DNA of 8,273 nucleotides from Onstottus_A sp049273835 (GTDB lineage Bacteria > Acidobacteriota > Blastocatellia > UBA7656), in contig JBASRM010000044.1 in assembly GCA_049273835.1 (NCBI GenBank), positions 1 to 8,273 of the forward strand, written 5' to 3'. Positions within the stretch are counted from its first letter, which is position 1. The number at the start of each line of letters is the position of its first letter. Positions 1-7,374 of the stretch are shown one piece after another. The translations under genes and the position numbers were made by a program. The notes under the pieces are model-generated. The model was not told the DNA's origin and did not search any database. It saw only the letters and a list, made by a program, of their open reading frames with translations.

Positions 1-40
1 GTTATAACCAGAATGTCCGCAGCAGGTCCGTACGGCAAAA

Positions 41-45
41 AGGAG
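41..45 (+). promoter_or_regulatory. Ribosome binding site that sets the hydrolase start
   Basis: AGGAG lies 6 nt before ATG 52. The in-frame upstream ATG at 13 has only 12 bases of window before it and no visible Shine-Dalgarno sequence, and the extra 13 residues carry no recognisable motif. Position 52 is therefore the better start. Confidence 0.75.
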
Positions 46-51
46 AAGCCA

Positions 52-1650
52 ATGGCTGCAAATCACTTATTAAACATTGACCTGGCAAAAGTCTTCGAGA
101 CCAAAGCGAAGAAGGGCTTTATCACGATACTGGCTTGGGGTGACGAGATCGAGGTCGTGGGAGAACCCGCGTCGGACCATGTCCAGATCAAAGCTACCAA
201 GTACACACTTCAAAAAGACGGTAGTGTAAAACCCGAAAAGGTACCCGGCTTTATCGTACCCCCAAAGGGCATAAAGCCGGCTGACGTCGTAATTCGCAAA
301 AAAGACAGCGAGATACTTAAGATCGATTTTGTTGATGTCCAGCAGGGCGACGGCTCGGTCATCGAAACACCAGACGGGAAAATAATCTTAATTGACGGAG
401 GCGACACCCGAATGTTTGCTCGCTATCTCGCCAACAGGTTTCGAGGAACCAGCGATGCAAAGCCAAAAGAGATTGACTGCATACTTGTGACACATGGGGA
501 CGCGGACCATTTCCTCGGCCTTACCGAGATCCATAAGTCAGAAACCGACCCCAGACTGGCGACACAGGCATGGAAGCGGTTGTTCATTCATCCGAACCGC
601 GTTTATCACAACGGGCTGGTGAAACGGCCCGGTATGTTCAACGGTAAGAGGCTCAAGGATGTGGAACAACTTGGAGCAACCAAAACGGTGAAAGATCCTG
701 ATACAGGCAAGAACACAACAATTATCACCGGTCTCGAGACCGACCTGTTGAAATTTCCACGGTCGGAGATGAATGAGCCTTTTCAGCAGTGGCAAGATGC
801 TCTCACTACCTATCGCAAACGTGGCGCTATTAAGTTTAGGCGGCTGCAGCGAGGCGATGATGCTTTCGATTTTCTCGCCGAAGAGAACATAAGCATACAA
901 GTCCTGGGACCAATGCCGACCAAGATCGGGGCAGTTGAGGGCCTGAGATTCTTGGGAAACCCGCCCAAGGGTCCAAGGGTCGGTCAGGAAGCCTTGCAAA
1001 CCGACAGCAAGGCATTTACGGGACAGTCTGCTTCGCACACTATCAACGGCCACTCTGTGATCTTTCGGCTCAACTATGGAAGTTTCAATTTCTTGTTTAC
1101 CGGAGACCTCAATGATGAAGCGGGACAAGTGCTGGCGCGCGCTCACAATACCGGTGAGATCAACCTGCAATCGGAGGTGTTCAAGGTTCCGCATCACGGC
1201 TCAGCGGATTTCTCGGGCGCATTTATTCAAGCAGTGGCTCCTGTGATTTCAATCGTCTCTTCCGGGGATGAAAACGCGAGAAAAGAGTTTATTCATCCTC
1301 GGGCTACCCTTATGGGCTCATTGGGTAAGTACGGGCGCGTTGAGGAGCCGCTTGTCTTCGTTACCGAGCTGGTGGCGTTCTTTGAAACCATTGGCAGCGT
1401 CACGCCCGAACGCCACAAATTGAAGAATGGACAGGTGGTGCTCAAGGACGGGACGGCAGTCCTGAACACGAAAGCTCGAAAGCCTTTCTTCGCCTTTAAC
1501 CGTGCGGCGTTTGGGATCGTAATGGTGAGAACCGACGGCAAACGTTTGCTGGTCTATACCAACAGCGGCCAGGCAAAGCTGAAAGAAGCGTACGGTTACG
1601 AGATGGATCAGTTCGGGAAACCCCGGCCTACGCAAGTCAGGCAGGCTTAG
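52..1650 (+). CDS. Soluble ComEC/Rec2-type metallo-beta-lactamase-fold hydrolase
   Basis: This 532-residue protein is predicted to be a metal-dependent hydrolase of the metallo-beta-lactamase fold. The core motifs match the C-terminal hydrolase domain of ComEC: VDVQQGDG at residues 94-101, the strand ending IDGGD at 114-118, the metal motif HGDADH at 148-153 (ComEC-like HxDxDH rather than the classic HxHxDH), FTGDL at 349-353, PHHGS at 380-384, and an SSGDEN...HP block ending at H415-P416. There is no signal peptide and no membrane segment, so it should be cytoplasmic and cannot itself be a DNA-uptake channel. Residues 1-90 look beta-rich and SH3-like (weak impression). About 200 residues separate the metal motif from FTGDL, which is longer than I expect. 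Residues 430-532 form an unrecognised C-terminal extension. ATG 52 is chosen over ATG 13 because AGGAG lies 6 nt upstream. The substrate is unknown; phosphodiester or nucleotide cleavage is possible. Confidence 0.85.
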   Translation: MAANHLLNIDLAKVFETKAKKGFITILAWGDEIEVVGEPASDHVQIKATKYTLQKDGSVKPEKVPGFIVPPKGIKPADVVIRKKDSEILKIDFVDVQQGDGSVIETPDGKIILIDGGDTRMFARYLANRFRGTSDAKPKEIDCILVTHGDADHFLGLTEIHKSETDPRLATQAWKRLFIHPNRVYHNGLVKRPGMFNGKRLKDVEQLGATKTVKDPDTGKNTTIITGLETDLLKFPRSEMNEPFQQWQDALTTYRKRGAIKFRRLQRGDDAFDFLAEENISIQVLGPMPTKIGAVEGLRFLGNPPKGPRVGQEALQTDSKAFTGQSASHTINGHSVIFRLNYGSFNFLFTGDLNDEAGQVLARAHNTGEINLQSEVFKVPHHGSADFSGAFIQAVAPVISIVSSGDENARKEFIHPRATLMGSLGKYGRVEEPLVFVTELVAFFETIGSVTPERHKLKNGQVVLKDGTAVLNTKARKPFFAFNRAAFGIVMVRTDGKRLLVYTNSGQAKLKEAYGYEMDQFGKPRPTQVRQA

Positions 1651-4421
1651 TCATCCCTGTCTTGAGCCGATGACACCCGTGCTGATCCTCCCTCCGCACC
1701 CGTACTGTAAACTGCATTAAACAACAGCGGAAACGTCGCGTGAGTCTGAGCCCGATGCTGCGGGCGCAAGCCGAATAGCACTATCCGGCCCGGGTTCATC
1801 TCCACCGAAACTACTGCCGCCCGGCCGGCCATCAACTCCTCGCCCTTCAACCATCCTGATTCGACTATGTCGGAGTTCGGATACCGCGCCGCCACTGACG
1901 CTCGCTGCGATGAGAACCCCTCTACCAACGCGAAGAACGGGCTGTTGTTGTAAAACCCATACGTCTCTCCCGGCATTCCCAGGCCAAGCGGATGCGCTGC
2001 ATCTACTTGAACGCGAACAATCGCGCCCGGCGCAAAGTGCTGGTCGCGAGTCAGACCCCGCTTGAGATTTCGCACCGGAATCGGGAACTTGTCGATCAGC
2101 AGATCACAGCTCGCTCCCATCGCGATCAGCGTCCCGCCTTCACGAACAAATTGGCGAAGCGCTTCAACGCCATCCTCGCCGATTCCCCCGCGATACTCTT
2201 CGCGGATCGATTTGAAGTCGAAGCCGTTGATGATGTCTCGCGGCTGCTGATCGGGAAGAATGATCACGTCAAACCTCTCTCGGAGCTTACTCGAAGAACC
2301 GGTGCTCGCCCCCGTTGAAGGCCCGCGTTCTTTTATCTCCGCGTTGTGAAGGGTTGTATACCGAAATCCGTACTGTTCAAGAACCCATCGCGTCCACCCT
2401 TCGTCCATGTTGGAGGTCCAGGATTGATAAAGCCCAATTCGAGCTGCCGTCAGAGTCTGTGCAGTCGACGGCATCGGCAGCTTCAGCGGCCAGTTGCTCT
2501 TGTTGAACCCGACAGCCGGATCAACCTTCCCGTGCGCAAACATTTTTATCCCCGTCTCACGGGCAATCCTATCGACTGAAGACTGCGGTACCCCGTAGAA
2601 CAAGACGCTAGTCCACTGACGGCCGCCAGTCGAAGAAGGCGCCATCGTTACTCGCGCGCCTTCTTTCAGCAGCCCGTTGATCGCGATAGCCGAATCAGCT
2701 CCCCGATAGTCAAAACCGAATGCGTCACCCGTCCCTTCAACGATACCGGCCACCTTCGGCGCGTCTGCGAGCTTCACGAGCTTCGTGCCCGCCGACAGCG
2801 GTTTTCTCGCAAACACCGTCTCGACTCCCATCTGCATTCCCAGCGACCACGCGGTTACATCGTAAGGAGGTTCCGGCGGAGAGTTCGCAGAACGACGCAC
2901 TTCAGGATATGTCTGCTTCTCGAGTAGGTCTTTTGCGTAACGCGCGAAGACTTGATTCATCGGAATGACGAAAGTGCCTGACGGGTACTTCTTTCCTTCG
3001 GACTCGAACTCGGCTTCGGCTCGCAAGACTTCAACGCCTCCCATCTGCAATCGCTCGACAAGGTGTATCGCCTCGCGCGGATCGTGTTGCCTATCGACGG
3101 GAATGATTATCGCCGCGGGGTCGCCCTTAGCGCCCGCTTCGACCGTGGCAAGGTTTACCGCGTAGATCTGGCGGAGCAACTGCTCGCGATGATCAGCGGC
3201 CGTTTCAAGCAGCGCCATTGTCGCGATCAACTCGTAATCGACGATGTCCCGCAGTGTCCACTTCCCTCCGAGCCACGGGCGCGGGTATTCGGTTCGCGGA
3301 GTGATATCGCGAGGAGGTGGCAACGGCTCGCTGGGGTTCTCCATCTGACGACGCTGCTGGGACTGAAAGTCGTCGGTTGCAGCAGGGGTCTGCGAACCAG
3401 GCTGGGCTTTGCGTTGCTCGACTGGACTGGCTATGCGCGCGCTCGCGACCTCGGTCAACAAGCCGACCTGATTGTGCCACCAGCCGCTCCAGGCCATCGC
3501 GCCTTGCCAGAAGTTGGTGTAGGTAGAGTTGTAGATGATTCCTTCCTTGCCGGCCGCTTCCAGAGCCGCGGCCTGCGATTGACCGAAAATCCCGTTCCAT
3601 CGATAAATCAGCGGGTGCACATTTTGATTAATCGGATCGGTAGCGGGCATCACGAATATCCGCGCGCCCTGGCTCCCCATCTGATGCTCATCAAGCCATA
3701 CCGATGGAAACCAGTCGTGCCACAGAAGCCGCGCCGTCATCTGGCTCTCCTTCTGTGTGAACATGTACATATCGCGATTGTTGTCGTGGCCGATGTATGG
3801 GTGGTAGAGCCACGGCAGCGGGCTGGCCTCGTACTCTGTCCCGGCGTTCTTGTTGTACCAGTCGGTTACGATGATTTGACCATCAGGATTCAAACTGGGC
3901 ACCAGCAAAAGGATCACATTGTCCAGTATCTTGTTGACGACCAGCGAGTCCTCGGTAGCGAGACGATGAACCAGCTCAAGCACCATCTGCGACGAGCCAA
4001 TTTCGGTCGAATGAATATTACAGGAGACCAAGACTACAGCTTTGCCCGAGCGGAATATCTCATCTCGTTCGGAAGTGCTCGGGGCGCCGCCTTGAAAATA
4101 GAGTTTTCGCTCGAGCTGTTTGAAGCGATCGAGGTTCTTGATCGTGTCCGCCGAGCTGATCTCGAGCAAGATGAAAGGATTGTTGTTTGTGGACTTGCCA
4201 AGCTCGCGCAGTCGCACCCGGTTAGACCCGCCGGCGACGATCCGCATGTACTCGACGATCTTTTCCCAGCGGGCAAGCTTCTTGTCTTCACCAACTCGAA
4301 AGCCGAGAAACTGTTGAGGTGTGGGGATGCCGGCGGCTGCTGCTCGAAGCTGAACAGACGACACGGCTACGGCGAGAGTCAAAATGAAAATAAGGTGGAC
4401 ACGAACCAGGCGTAAGCACAT
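1647..4421 (-). CDS. Secreted M14-family zinc carboxypeptidase-like protein with C-terminal amidotransferase-like domain
   Basis: This 924-residue protein is predicted to be an exported zinc peptidase of the M14 (carboxypeptidase A-like) family, removing residues from peptides outside the cytoplasm. Residues 1-30 form a signal peptide: basic start, hydrophobic core IFILTLAVAV, then an alanine-rich cleavage region. The zinc motif HSTE gives H137 and E140, NPDG follows at 178-181, NNRD at 214-217 may bind the substrate carboxylate, DEH supplies the third ligand H246, and LLTE supplies a catalytic Glu candidate at E324. The spacings are close to those of carboxypeptidase A. Residues about 335-380 are rich in Gln and Pro, probably a linker. 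From about 655 to 800 the chain resembles a class I glutamine amidotransferase/ThuA-like fold (FDVIILPDQQ at 717-726, then EGGTLIAMGASC), but without a typical GxCxG nucleophile, so probably structural. The length suits large bacterial M14 proteins with this layout. The stop overlaps that of the convergent hydrolase gene by 4 bp. Confidence 0.88.
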   Translation of the reverse strand: MCLRLVRVHLIFILTLAVAVSSVQLRAAAAGIPTPQQFLGFRVGEDKKLARWEKIVEYMRIVAGGSNRVRLRELGKSTNNNPFILLEISSADTIKNLDRFKQLERKLYFQGGAPSTSERDEIFRSGKAVVLVSCNIHSTEIGSSQMVLELVHRLATEDSLVVNKILDNVILLLVPSLNPDGQIIVTDWYNKNAGTEYEASPLPWLYHPYIGHDNNRDMYMFTQKESQMTARLLWHDWFPSVWLDEHQMGSQGARIFVMPATDPINQNVHPLIYRWNGIFGQSQAAALEAAGKEGIIYNSTYTNFWQGAMAWSGWWHNQVGLLTEVASARIASPVEQRKAQPGSQTPAATDDFQSQQRRQMENPSEPLPPPRDITPRTEYPRPWLGGKWTLRDIVDYELIATMALLETAADHREQLLRQIYAVNLATVEAGAKGDPAAIIIPVDRQHDPREAIHLVERLQMGGVEVLRAEAEFESEGKKYPSGTFVIPMNQVFARYAKDLLEKQTYPEVRRSANSPPEPPYDVTAWSLGMQMGVETVFARKPLSAGTKLVKLADAPKVAGIVEGTGDAFGFDYRGADSAIAINGLLKEGARVTMAPSSTGGRQWTSVLFYGVPQSSVDRIARETGIKMFAHGKVDPAVGFNKSNWPLKLPMPSTAQTLTAARIGLYQSWTSNMDEGWTRWVLEQYGFRYTTLHNAEIKERGPSTGASTGSSSKLRERFDVIILPDQQPRDIINGFDFKSIREEYRGGIGEDGVEALRQFVREGGTLIAMGASCDLLIDKFPIPVRNLKRGLTRDQHFAPGAIVRVQVDAAHPLGLGMPGETYGFYNNSPFFALVEGFSSQRASVAARYPNSDIVESGWLKGEELMAGRAAVVSVEMNPGRIVLFGLRPQHRAQTHATFPLLFNAVYSTGAEGGSARVSSAQDRDD

Positions 4422-4428
4422 TTGGCCG

Positions 4429-4435
4429 TCCTCCC
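4429..4435 (-). promoter_or_regulatory. Ribosome binding site that sets the M14 peptidase start
   Basis: Read on the minus strand, GGGAGGA lies 7 nt before ATG at 4421-4419. A longer reading from 4472 would place 17 polar, charged residues ahead of the signal peptide and would absorb this Shine-Dalgarno sequence into the coding region. Position 4421 is therefore the better start. Confidence 0.8.
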
Positions 4436-4519
4436 TTTCAGATAATGTTTCGTTGCTGTAACGGAATGCCACTGCAATAGCGGCGGCTTAATATATCGAA
4501 TATAGAAGCGGCTGAGAAG

Positions 4520-4536
4520 CCACGATTGGATCGTGG
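4520..4536. promoter_or_regulatory. Inverted repeat, possible operator or hairpin
   Basis: CCACGAT and ATCGTGG form a perfect 7-bp inverted repeat around a 3-bp centre (TGG). It sits about 100 bp upstream of the M14 start and about 140 bp upstream of the predicted S9 -35 element. A regulator could bind it, or it could form a hairpin near the 5' end of the M14 transcript. A 7-bp dyad can arise by chance, so its role is inference only. Confidence 0.3.
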
Positions 4537-4673
4537 GTGCGTCAAGTTTTTCAACCTCGAAGAGTGCGTATCGTGGCAGAGATGATGGAGACCAGCCCAT
4601 CGGCACAGCAGACCGCCACAGCCGAAGTCCCATTTCTAATCCTATCCTGCCGCTCGTAAAGGTAAGCCGGTGT

Positions 4674-4702
4674 TTGACCTCTCATCGAGCCGGTAGTAGA
4701 TT
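4674..4702 (+). promoter_or_regulatory. Candidate sigma70-type promoter of the S9 peptidase gene
   Basis: TTGACC at 4674-4679 (5 of 6 to the -35 consensus) is followed after 17 bp by TAGATT at 4697-4702 (4 of 6 to the -10 consensus). Transcription would start near 4709 and give a leader of about 50 nt before ATG 4759. Spacing and position are good. The call rests on consensus matching alone. Confidence 0.45.
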
Positions 4703-4758
4703 AACTCAGCCTCAGTGGAAAATCGGCTCAATCGTCGACTCAACCCGGAGAATATTCT

Positions 4759-7068
4759 ATGCGCTCATTCAAACGTCGAAAGACCATCTCATTTGCAATT
4801 GCAATCGCCTTCATCCTATCGGTCAGCCCAACAGCAGTGAGCGCTCAGACCGCGAGCTCGGCGTTCACGGTGGACGACTCGCTTGACGTTGTGAATATCA
4901 ACGTCGCCGATTTGAGCGACGACGGAAGATGGGTGGCCGCAACTTCAGGGTCGCTACGCGATCGAATCGGAATTGACAACCATCGCTTTGGCGATCCAAC
5001 CTACGTTGCTCCCTCATTGGTCGATGTGTGGATCATCGACACTCAAACCACCAAAGCCCACAAATTGTTTCCACGTAAGACCCAGGTACGAAGTCTGAAG
5101 TGGTCGCCCGATGGCAGCCGGCTGGCTTTGTTAGTCTTCAGAAACAACCGCTTCGCGCCAATCATCTGGGAGCGTGCCACAGAAAAAATGGTCGACGTCA
5201 ACTTGCCGGCCGGCAAGCAAGCCGCCGACAACGCCGAACTTGAATGGTCCAGGGACAGCTTGCGCCTGCTGCTCGCGCTTCGAACAGACGCATGGCGAAA
5301 GAAAGCCGGCGAGAGATTCCAATACGAGACGGCCGGAACAGTCGTTGTGCATTCAAGCAAGGAGCCCTTTCTCGCCTGGGACGACCTGCGGCGAATGTCC
5401 GCTCAACGATCGCTTGTTGCCTTTGACGTGAAGAGCGGCCAGACTCGCGAGGTCTTGCCCGAGATCAAGTTGAGCTCATACGACCTCGTCGAAGACGGCT
5501 CGATCATCACTTATCAGGAGGACATCACAAAGAAAACCGATTACGACGTTATAGGCGGGATCGAGAACCAGGTTCAGATTCTCTCAACCGCGGGCGGCGA
5601 ACCTCGCACTATTCTCAAATCGACAAAGGGGTTGACCCTCATCTGGTCGAGAGACGGCCGGCGATACGCTTATTCAAAGGACGGGAACATATTCGTAGGC
5701 TCGCTCGAAGACAGGGAGCCGCGTCAGCTAACCGGCAAGAAGCCGGATGCCGAGAAGGACAAACCCGAGCCTTCGACAGACAAAGCGAAGGACGATCCCG
5801 ACAAAAAGAATGACAAAGAGAAGTTCAGCGTTGTGCGGCTAAGCCCGAAAGGCGATTGGGTGGTGGCGTCGAGCAAAGAGGGCCTTTGGCTCATGGACAC
5901 GTCCTCTGGAGCAAAGGAGAGTTTTCTGAAGATGTCCGAAGAAGACAAAGAGGCGCCGCGTTACCAAACACTCGATTGGAGTCCTGACGCAGAGTACATT
6001 TACCTTATTTACAATTCACGCACCAGGTGGGAGCGAGGGCTTGTTCGCTACGCCGTAAAAACCAGAAAGCTTGAAGATCTGATCAAAGATTCGCACCTCT
6101 ACTCGGGTTTCAGACTATCAAGAGACGGCCGAACTTTAGTGTTCAGCTCGGGGGAAGGCAACCGCCCGGCGGACCTCTACGCAGCCGATGTGGACTTCAA
6201 GAACGTGCGCCGGCTGGTTGAATCAAACCCGCAATTGAAGGCTAAACGGCTTGGCAAAACGGAGCTTATCTCTTATCTCGACGTTGACGGCAACAAGATG
6301 CACGGCGTCCTGTACTATCCGGCTGATTACGAACCGGGCAAGAAGTATCCGACAGTTTTCAACCTCTACGAGCAATTCTTCGATGATACGTTCAACAGCA
6401 CGATCACGATTCTGACCTCGAACGGATATGCGGTGATGCAGCCTTCAGTGACTCTGGAGATCGGATTTCCAGGAGAAGCCTGGATGAAAGGGGTGACATC
6501 GGCTGCGAACAAGCTGATCGAGATGGGTGTCGCCGACCCGGAGCGGCTAGGCGTGCAGGGCACGAGCTACGGGGGGTACGCGACCAACTTGCTGATCACC
6601 CAGACCAATCGATTCAAGGCCGCGATAAACATTTCCGGAAAAGTGAACATGGTGAGCTTCTACACCGATAGCCCCCGGCTTGGAGTGCGCAACATTCACG
6701 CGCCCGAGAAGAGCCAGGACCGCATCGGCGCGACGCTCTGGCAGCAGCCGCAGAAGTACATTCAACATTCGGCGATCATGTTCGCGGATCGCATCAAGAC
6801 GCCATTGCTGTTGATGTGCGGCGAGCAGGACCACAACGTGCCGCCTCGCCAGTTGATGGAGATGTACTACGCACTGCGCCGGTTAGGCAAAGAAGTCGAG
6901 TGGGTGAGCTACACCAACGGCGGCCACGGCATGCCGACCACTACCATCGATGAAGTCAAGGACTATCACAAGCGGATCATCGGGTGGTATGACTCTCATC
7001 TCAAGGGTGATTTGAAGAAGAAGGGTGAGGATAAAAAGCCAGAAGTGCTGCAACACCAGGGTAAATAA
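4759..7068 (+). CDS. Secreted S9-family serine peptidase (prolyl oligopeptidase / dipeptidyl peptidase-like)
   Basis: This 769-residue protein is predicted to be an exported serine peptidase of family S9, cleaving short peptides, often after proline or another small residue in this family. Residues 1-29 are a signal peptide: basic RSFKRRK, a hydrophobic core, and a probable cut after VSA29. Residues about 35-500 form a beta-propeller with repeated WSPDG-like blade motifs at 115-119, 163-166, 296-300, 361-365, 407-410 and 453-457. A Lys/Asp/Pro-rich insert occupies 325-355. Residues about 510-750 are the alpha/beta-hydrolase domain: nucleophile S603 in GTSYGGYA, D691 in GEQDHNVPP and H723 in GGHGMP, a complete and correctly ordered triad. 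The tail (about 750-769) is Lys-rich. GGAG lies 8 nt before the ATG. The gene is divergent from the M14 peptidase, suggesting a shared peptide-degrading role. The exact specificity (S9A, B or C type) cannot be read from the sequence. Confidence 0.92.
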   Translation: MRSFKRRKTISFAIAIAFILSVSPTAVSAQTASSAFTVDDSLDVVNINVADLSDDGRWVAATSGSLRDRIGIDNHRFGDPTYVAPSLVDVWIIDTQTTKAHKLFPRKTQVRSLKWSPDGSRLALLVFRNNRFAPIIWERATEKMVDVNLPAGKQAADNAELEWSRDSLRLLLALRTDAWRKKAGERFQYETAGTVVVHSSKEPFLAWDDLRRMSAQRSLVAFDVKSGQTREVLPEIKLSSYDLVEDGSIITYQEDITKKTDYDVIGGIENQVQILSTAGGEPRTILKSTKGLTLIWSRDGRRYAYSKDGNIFVGSLEDREPRQLTGKKPDAEKDKPEPSTDKAKDDPDKKNDKEKFSVVRLSPKGDWVVASSKEGLWLMDTSSGAKESFLKMSEEDKEAPRYQTLDWSPDAEYIYLIYNSRTRWERGLVRYAVKTRKLEDLIKDSHLYSGFRLSRDGRTLVFSSGEGNRPADLYAADVDFKNVRRLVESNPQLKAKRLGKTELISYLDVDGNKMHGVLYYPADYEPGKKYPTVFNLYEQFFDDTFNSTITILTSNGYAVMQPSVTLEIGFPGEAWMKGVTSAANKLIEMGVADPERLGVQGTSYGGYATNLLITQTNRFKAAINISGKVNMVSFYTDSPRLGVRNIHAPEKSQDRIGATLWQQPQKYIQHSAIMFADRIKTPLLLMCGEQDHNVPPRQLMEMYYALRRLGKEVEWVSYTNGGHGMPTTTIDEVKDYHKRIIGWYDSHLKGDLKKKGEDKKPEVLQHQGK
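5202..5217. repeat. Perfect 16-bp palindrome inside the S9 gene
   Basis: CTTGCCGGCCGGCAAG is self-complementary over all 16 bases. It encodes residues 149-153 (LPAGK) in the propeller of the S9 peptidase, between two blades, and leaves the frame intact. It could be coincidence in GC-rich coding DNA, a protein-compatible palindromic repeat inserted into the gene, or a site for a DNA-binding protein. No second copy is present in this window. Confidence 0.5.
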
Positions 7069-7374
7069 ACGGGATCGCAGATTATCGCAATCAATCCGTC
7101 GCCTTCCCTCTTCTCAGCGAGTCTGATCGCAGCATTGCGTCTGCTAGCCACAGTGGTTTGCCTAAAAAGCTGCTTGCACTACTCTCGTCAGTATTGCGTT
7201 CGGTGCGTTACCTAAAAAGGTTCAAGGAGCCGGCATCTGTCGATCCGTTTGGCAAGCTGCTTTCCTCTCGCTCGACAACCATCAAATAAAGGCTGATCGA
7301 ACAAGTCGCCCCCCTGGAACAAAACCAACTCTGCAGAATCCCAATACAAGTCCGTGGTACTGTGCGGTAGCGGA
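7069..7374. other. Convergent intergenic region with no recognisable gene
   Basis: This 306-bp gap lies between the stop codons of the S9 gene (plus) and the enoyl-CoA hydratase gene (minus). I see no hairpin followed by a T-run that would make a clear intrinsic terminator for either gene. The only structure noticed is a loose two-copy similarity: ATTGCGT followed by CCTAAAAAG at 7134-7169, and again at 7193-7219, with different spacing (20 and 11 bp between the two words). An open frame on the minus strand enters the gap from inside the hydratase gene but in another frame, and shows no known protein features. Confidence 0.55.

Larger units (their letters stand above)
4422..4758. other. Divergent intergenic region between two secreted peptidase genes
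   Basis: This 337-bp gap separates the start codons of the M14 gene (leftward) and the S9 gene (rightward). It holds the ribosome binding sites of both, a 7-bp dyad at 4520-4536, and a promoter candidate for the S9 gene at 4674-4702. An AT-rich patch near 4490-4505 could supply a -10 element for the M14 gene, but I see no convincing -35 partner. Short open frames crossing the gap have no recognisable protein features, so I call no gene here. Confidence 0.6.

Noticed and set aside
538..1197. 219-residue open frame on the minus strand opposite the hydrolase gene
   Set aside because: It is antisense to a gene with well-placed catalytic motifs and has no recognisable features of its own.
52..1650. 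Competence DNA-uptake protein ComEC
   Set aside because: Only the hydrolase domain type is shared. The protein has no membrane segments, so it cannot be the uptake channel.
3063..4415. 450-residue open frame on the plus strand opposite the M14 gene
   Set aside because: It lies wholly antisense to a gene with clear motifs and a signal peptide. Its translation shows no recognisable domain, and long antisense frames are expected opposite GC-rich codons.
4422..4472. Earlier start for the M14 peptidase at 4472
   Set aside because: It would put 17 charged residues before the signal peptide and bury the Shine-Dalgarno sequence at 4435-4429 inside the gene.
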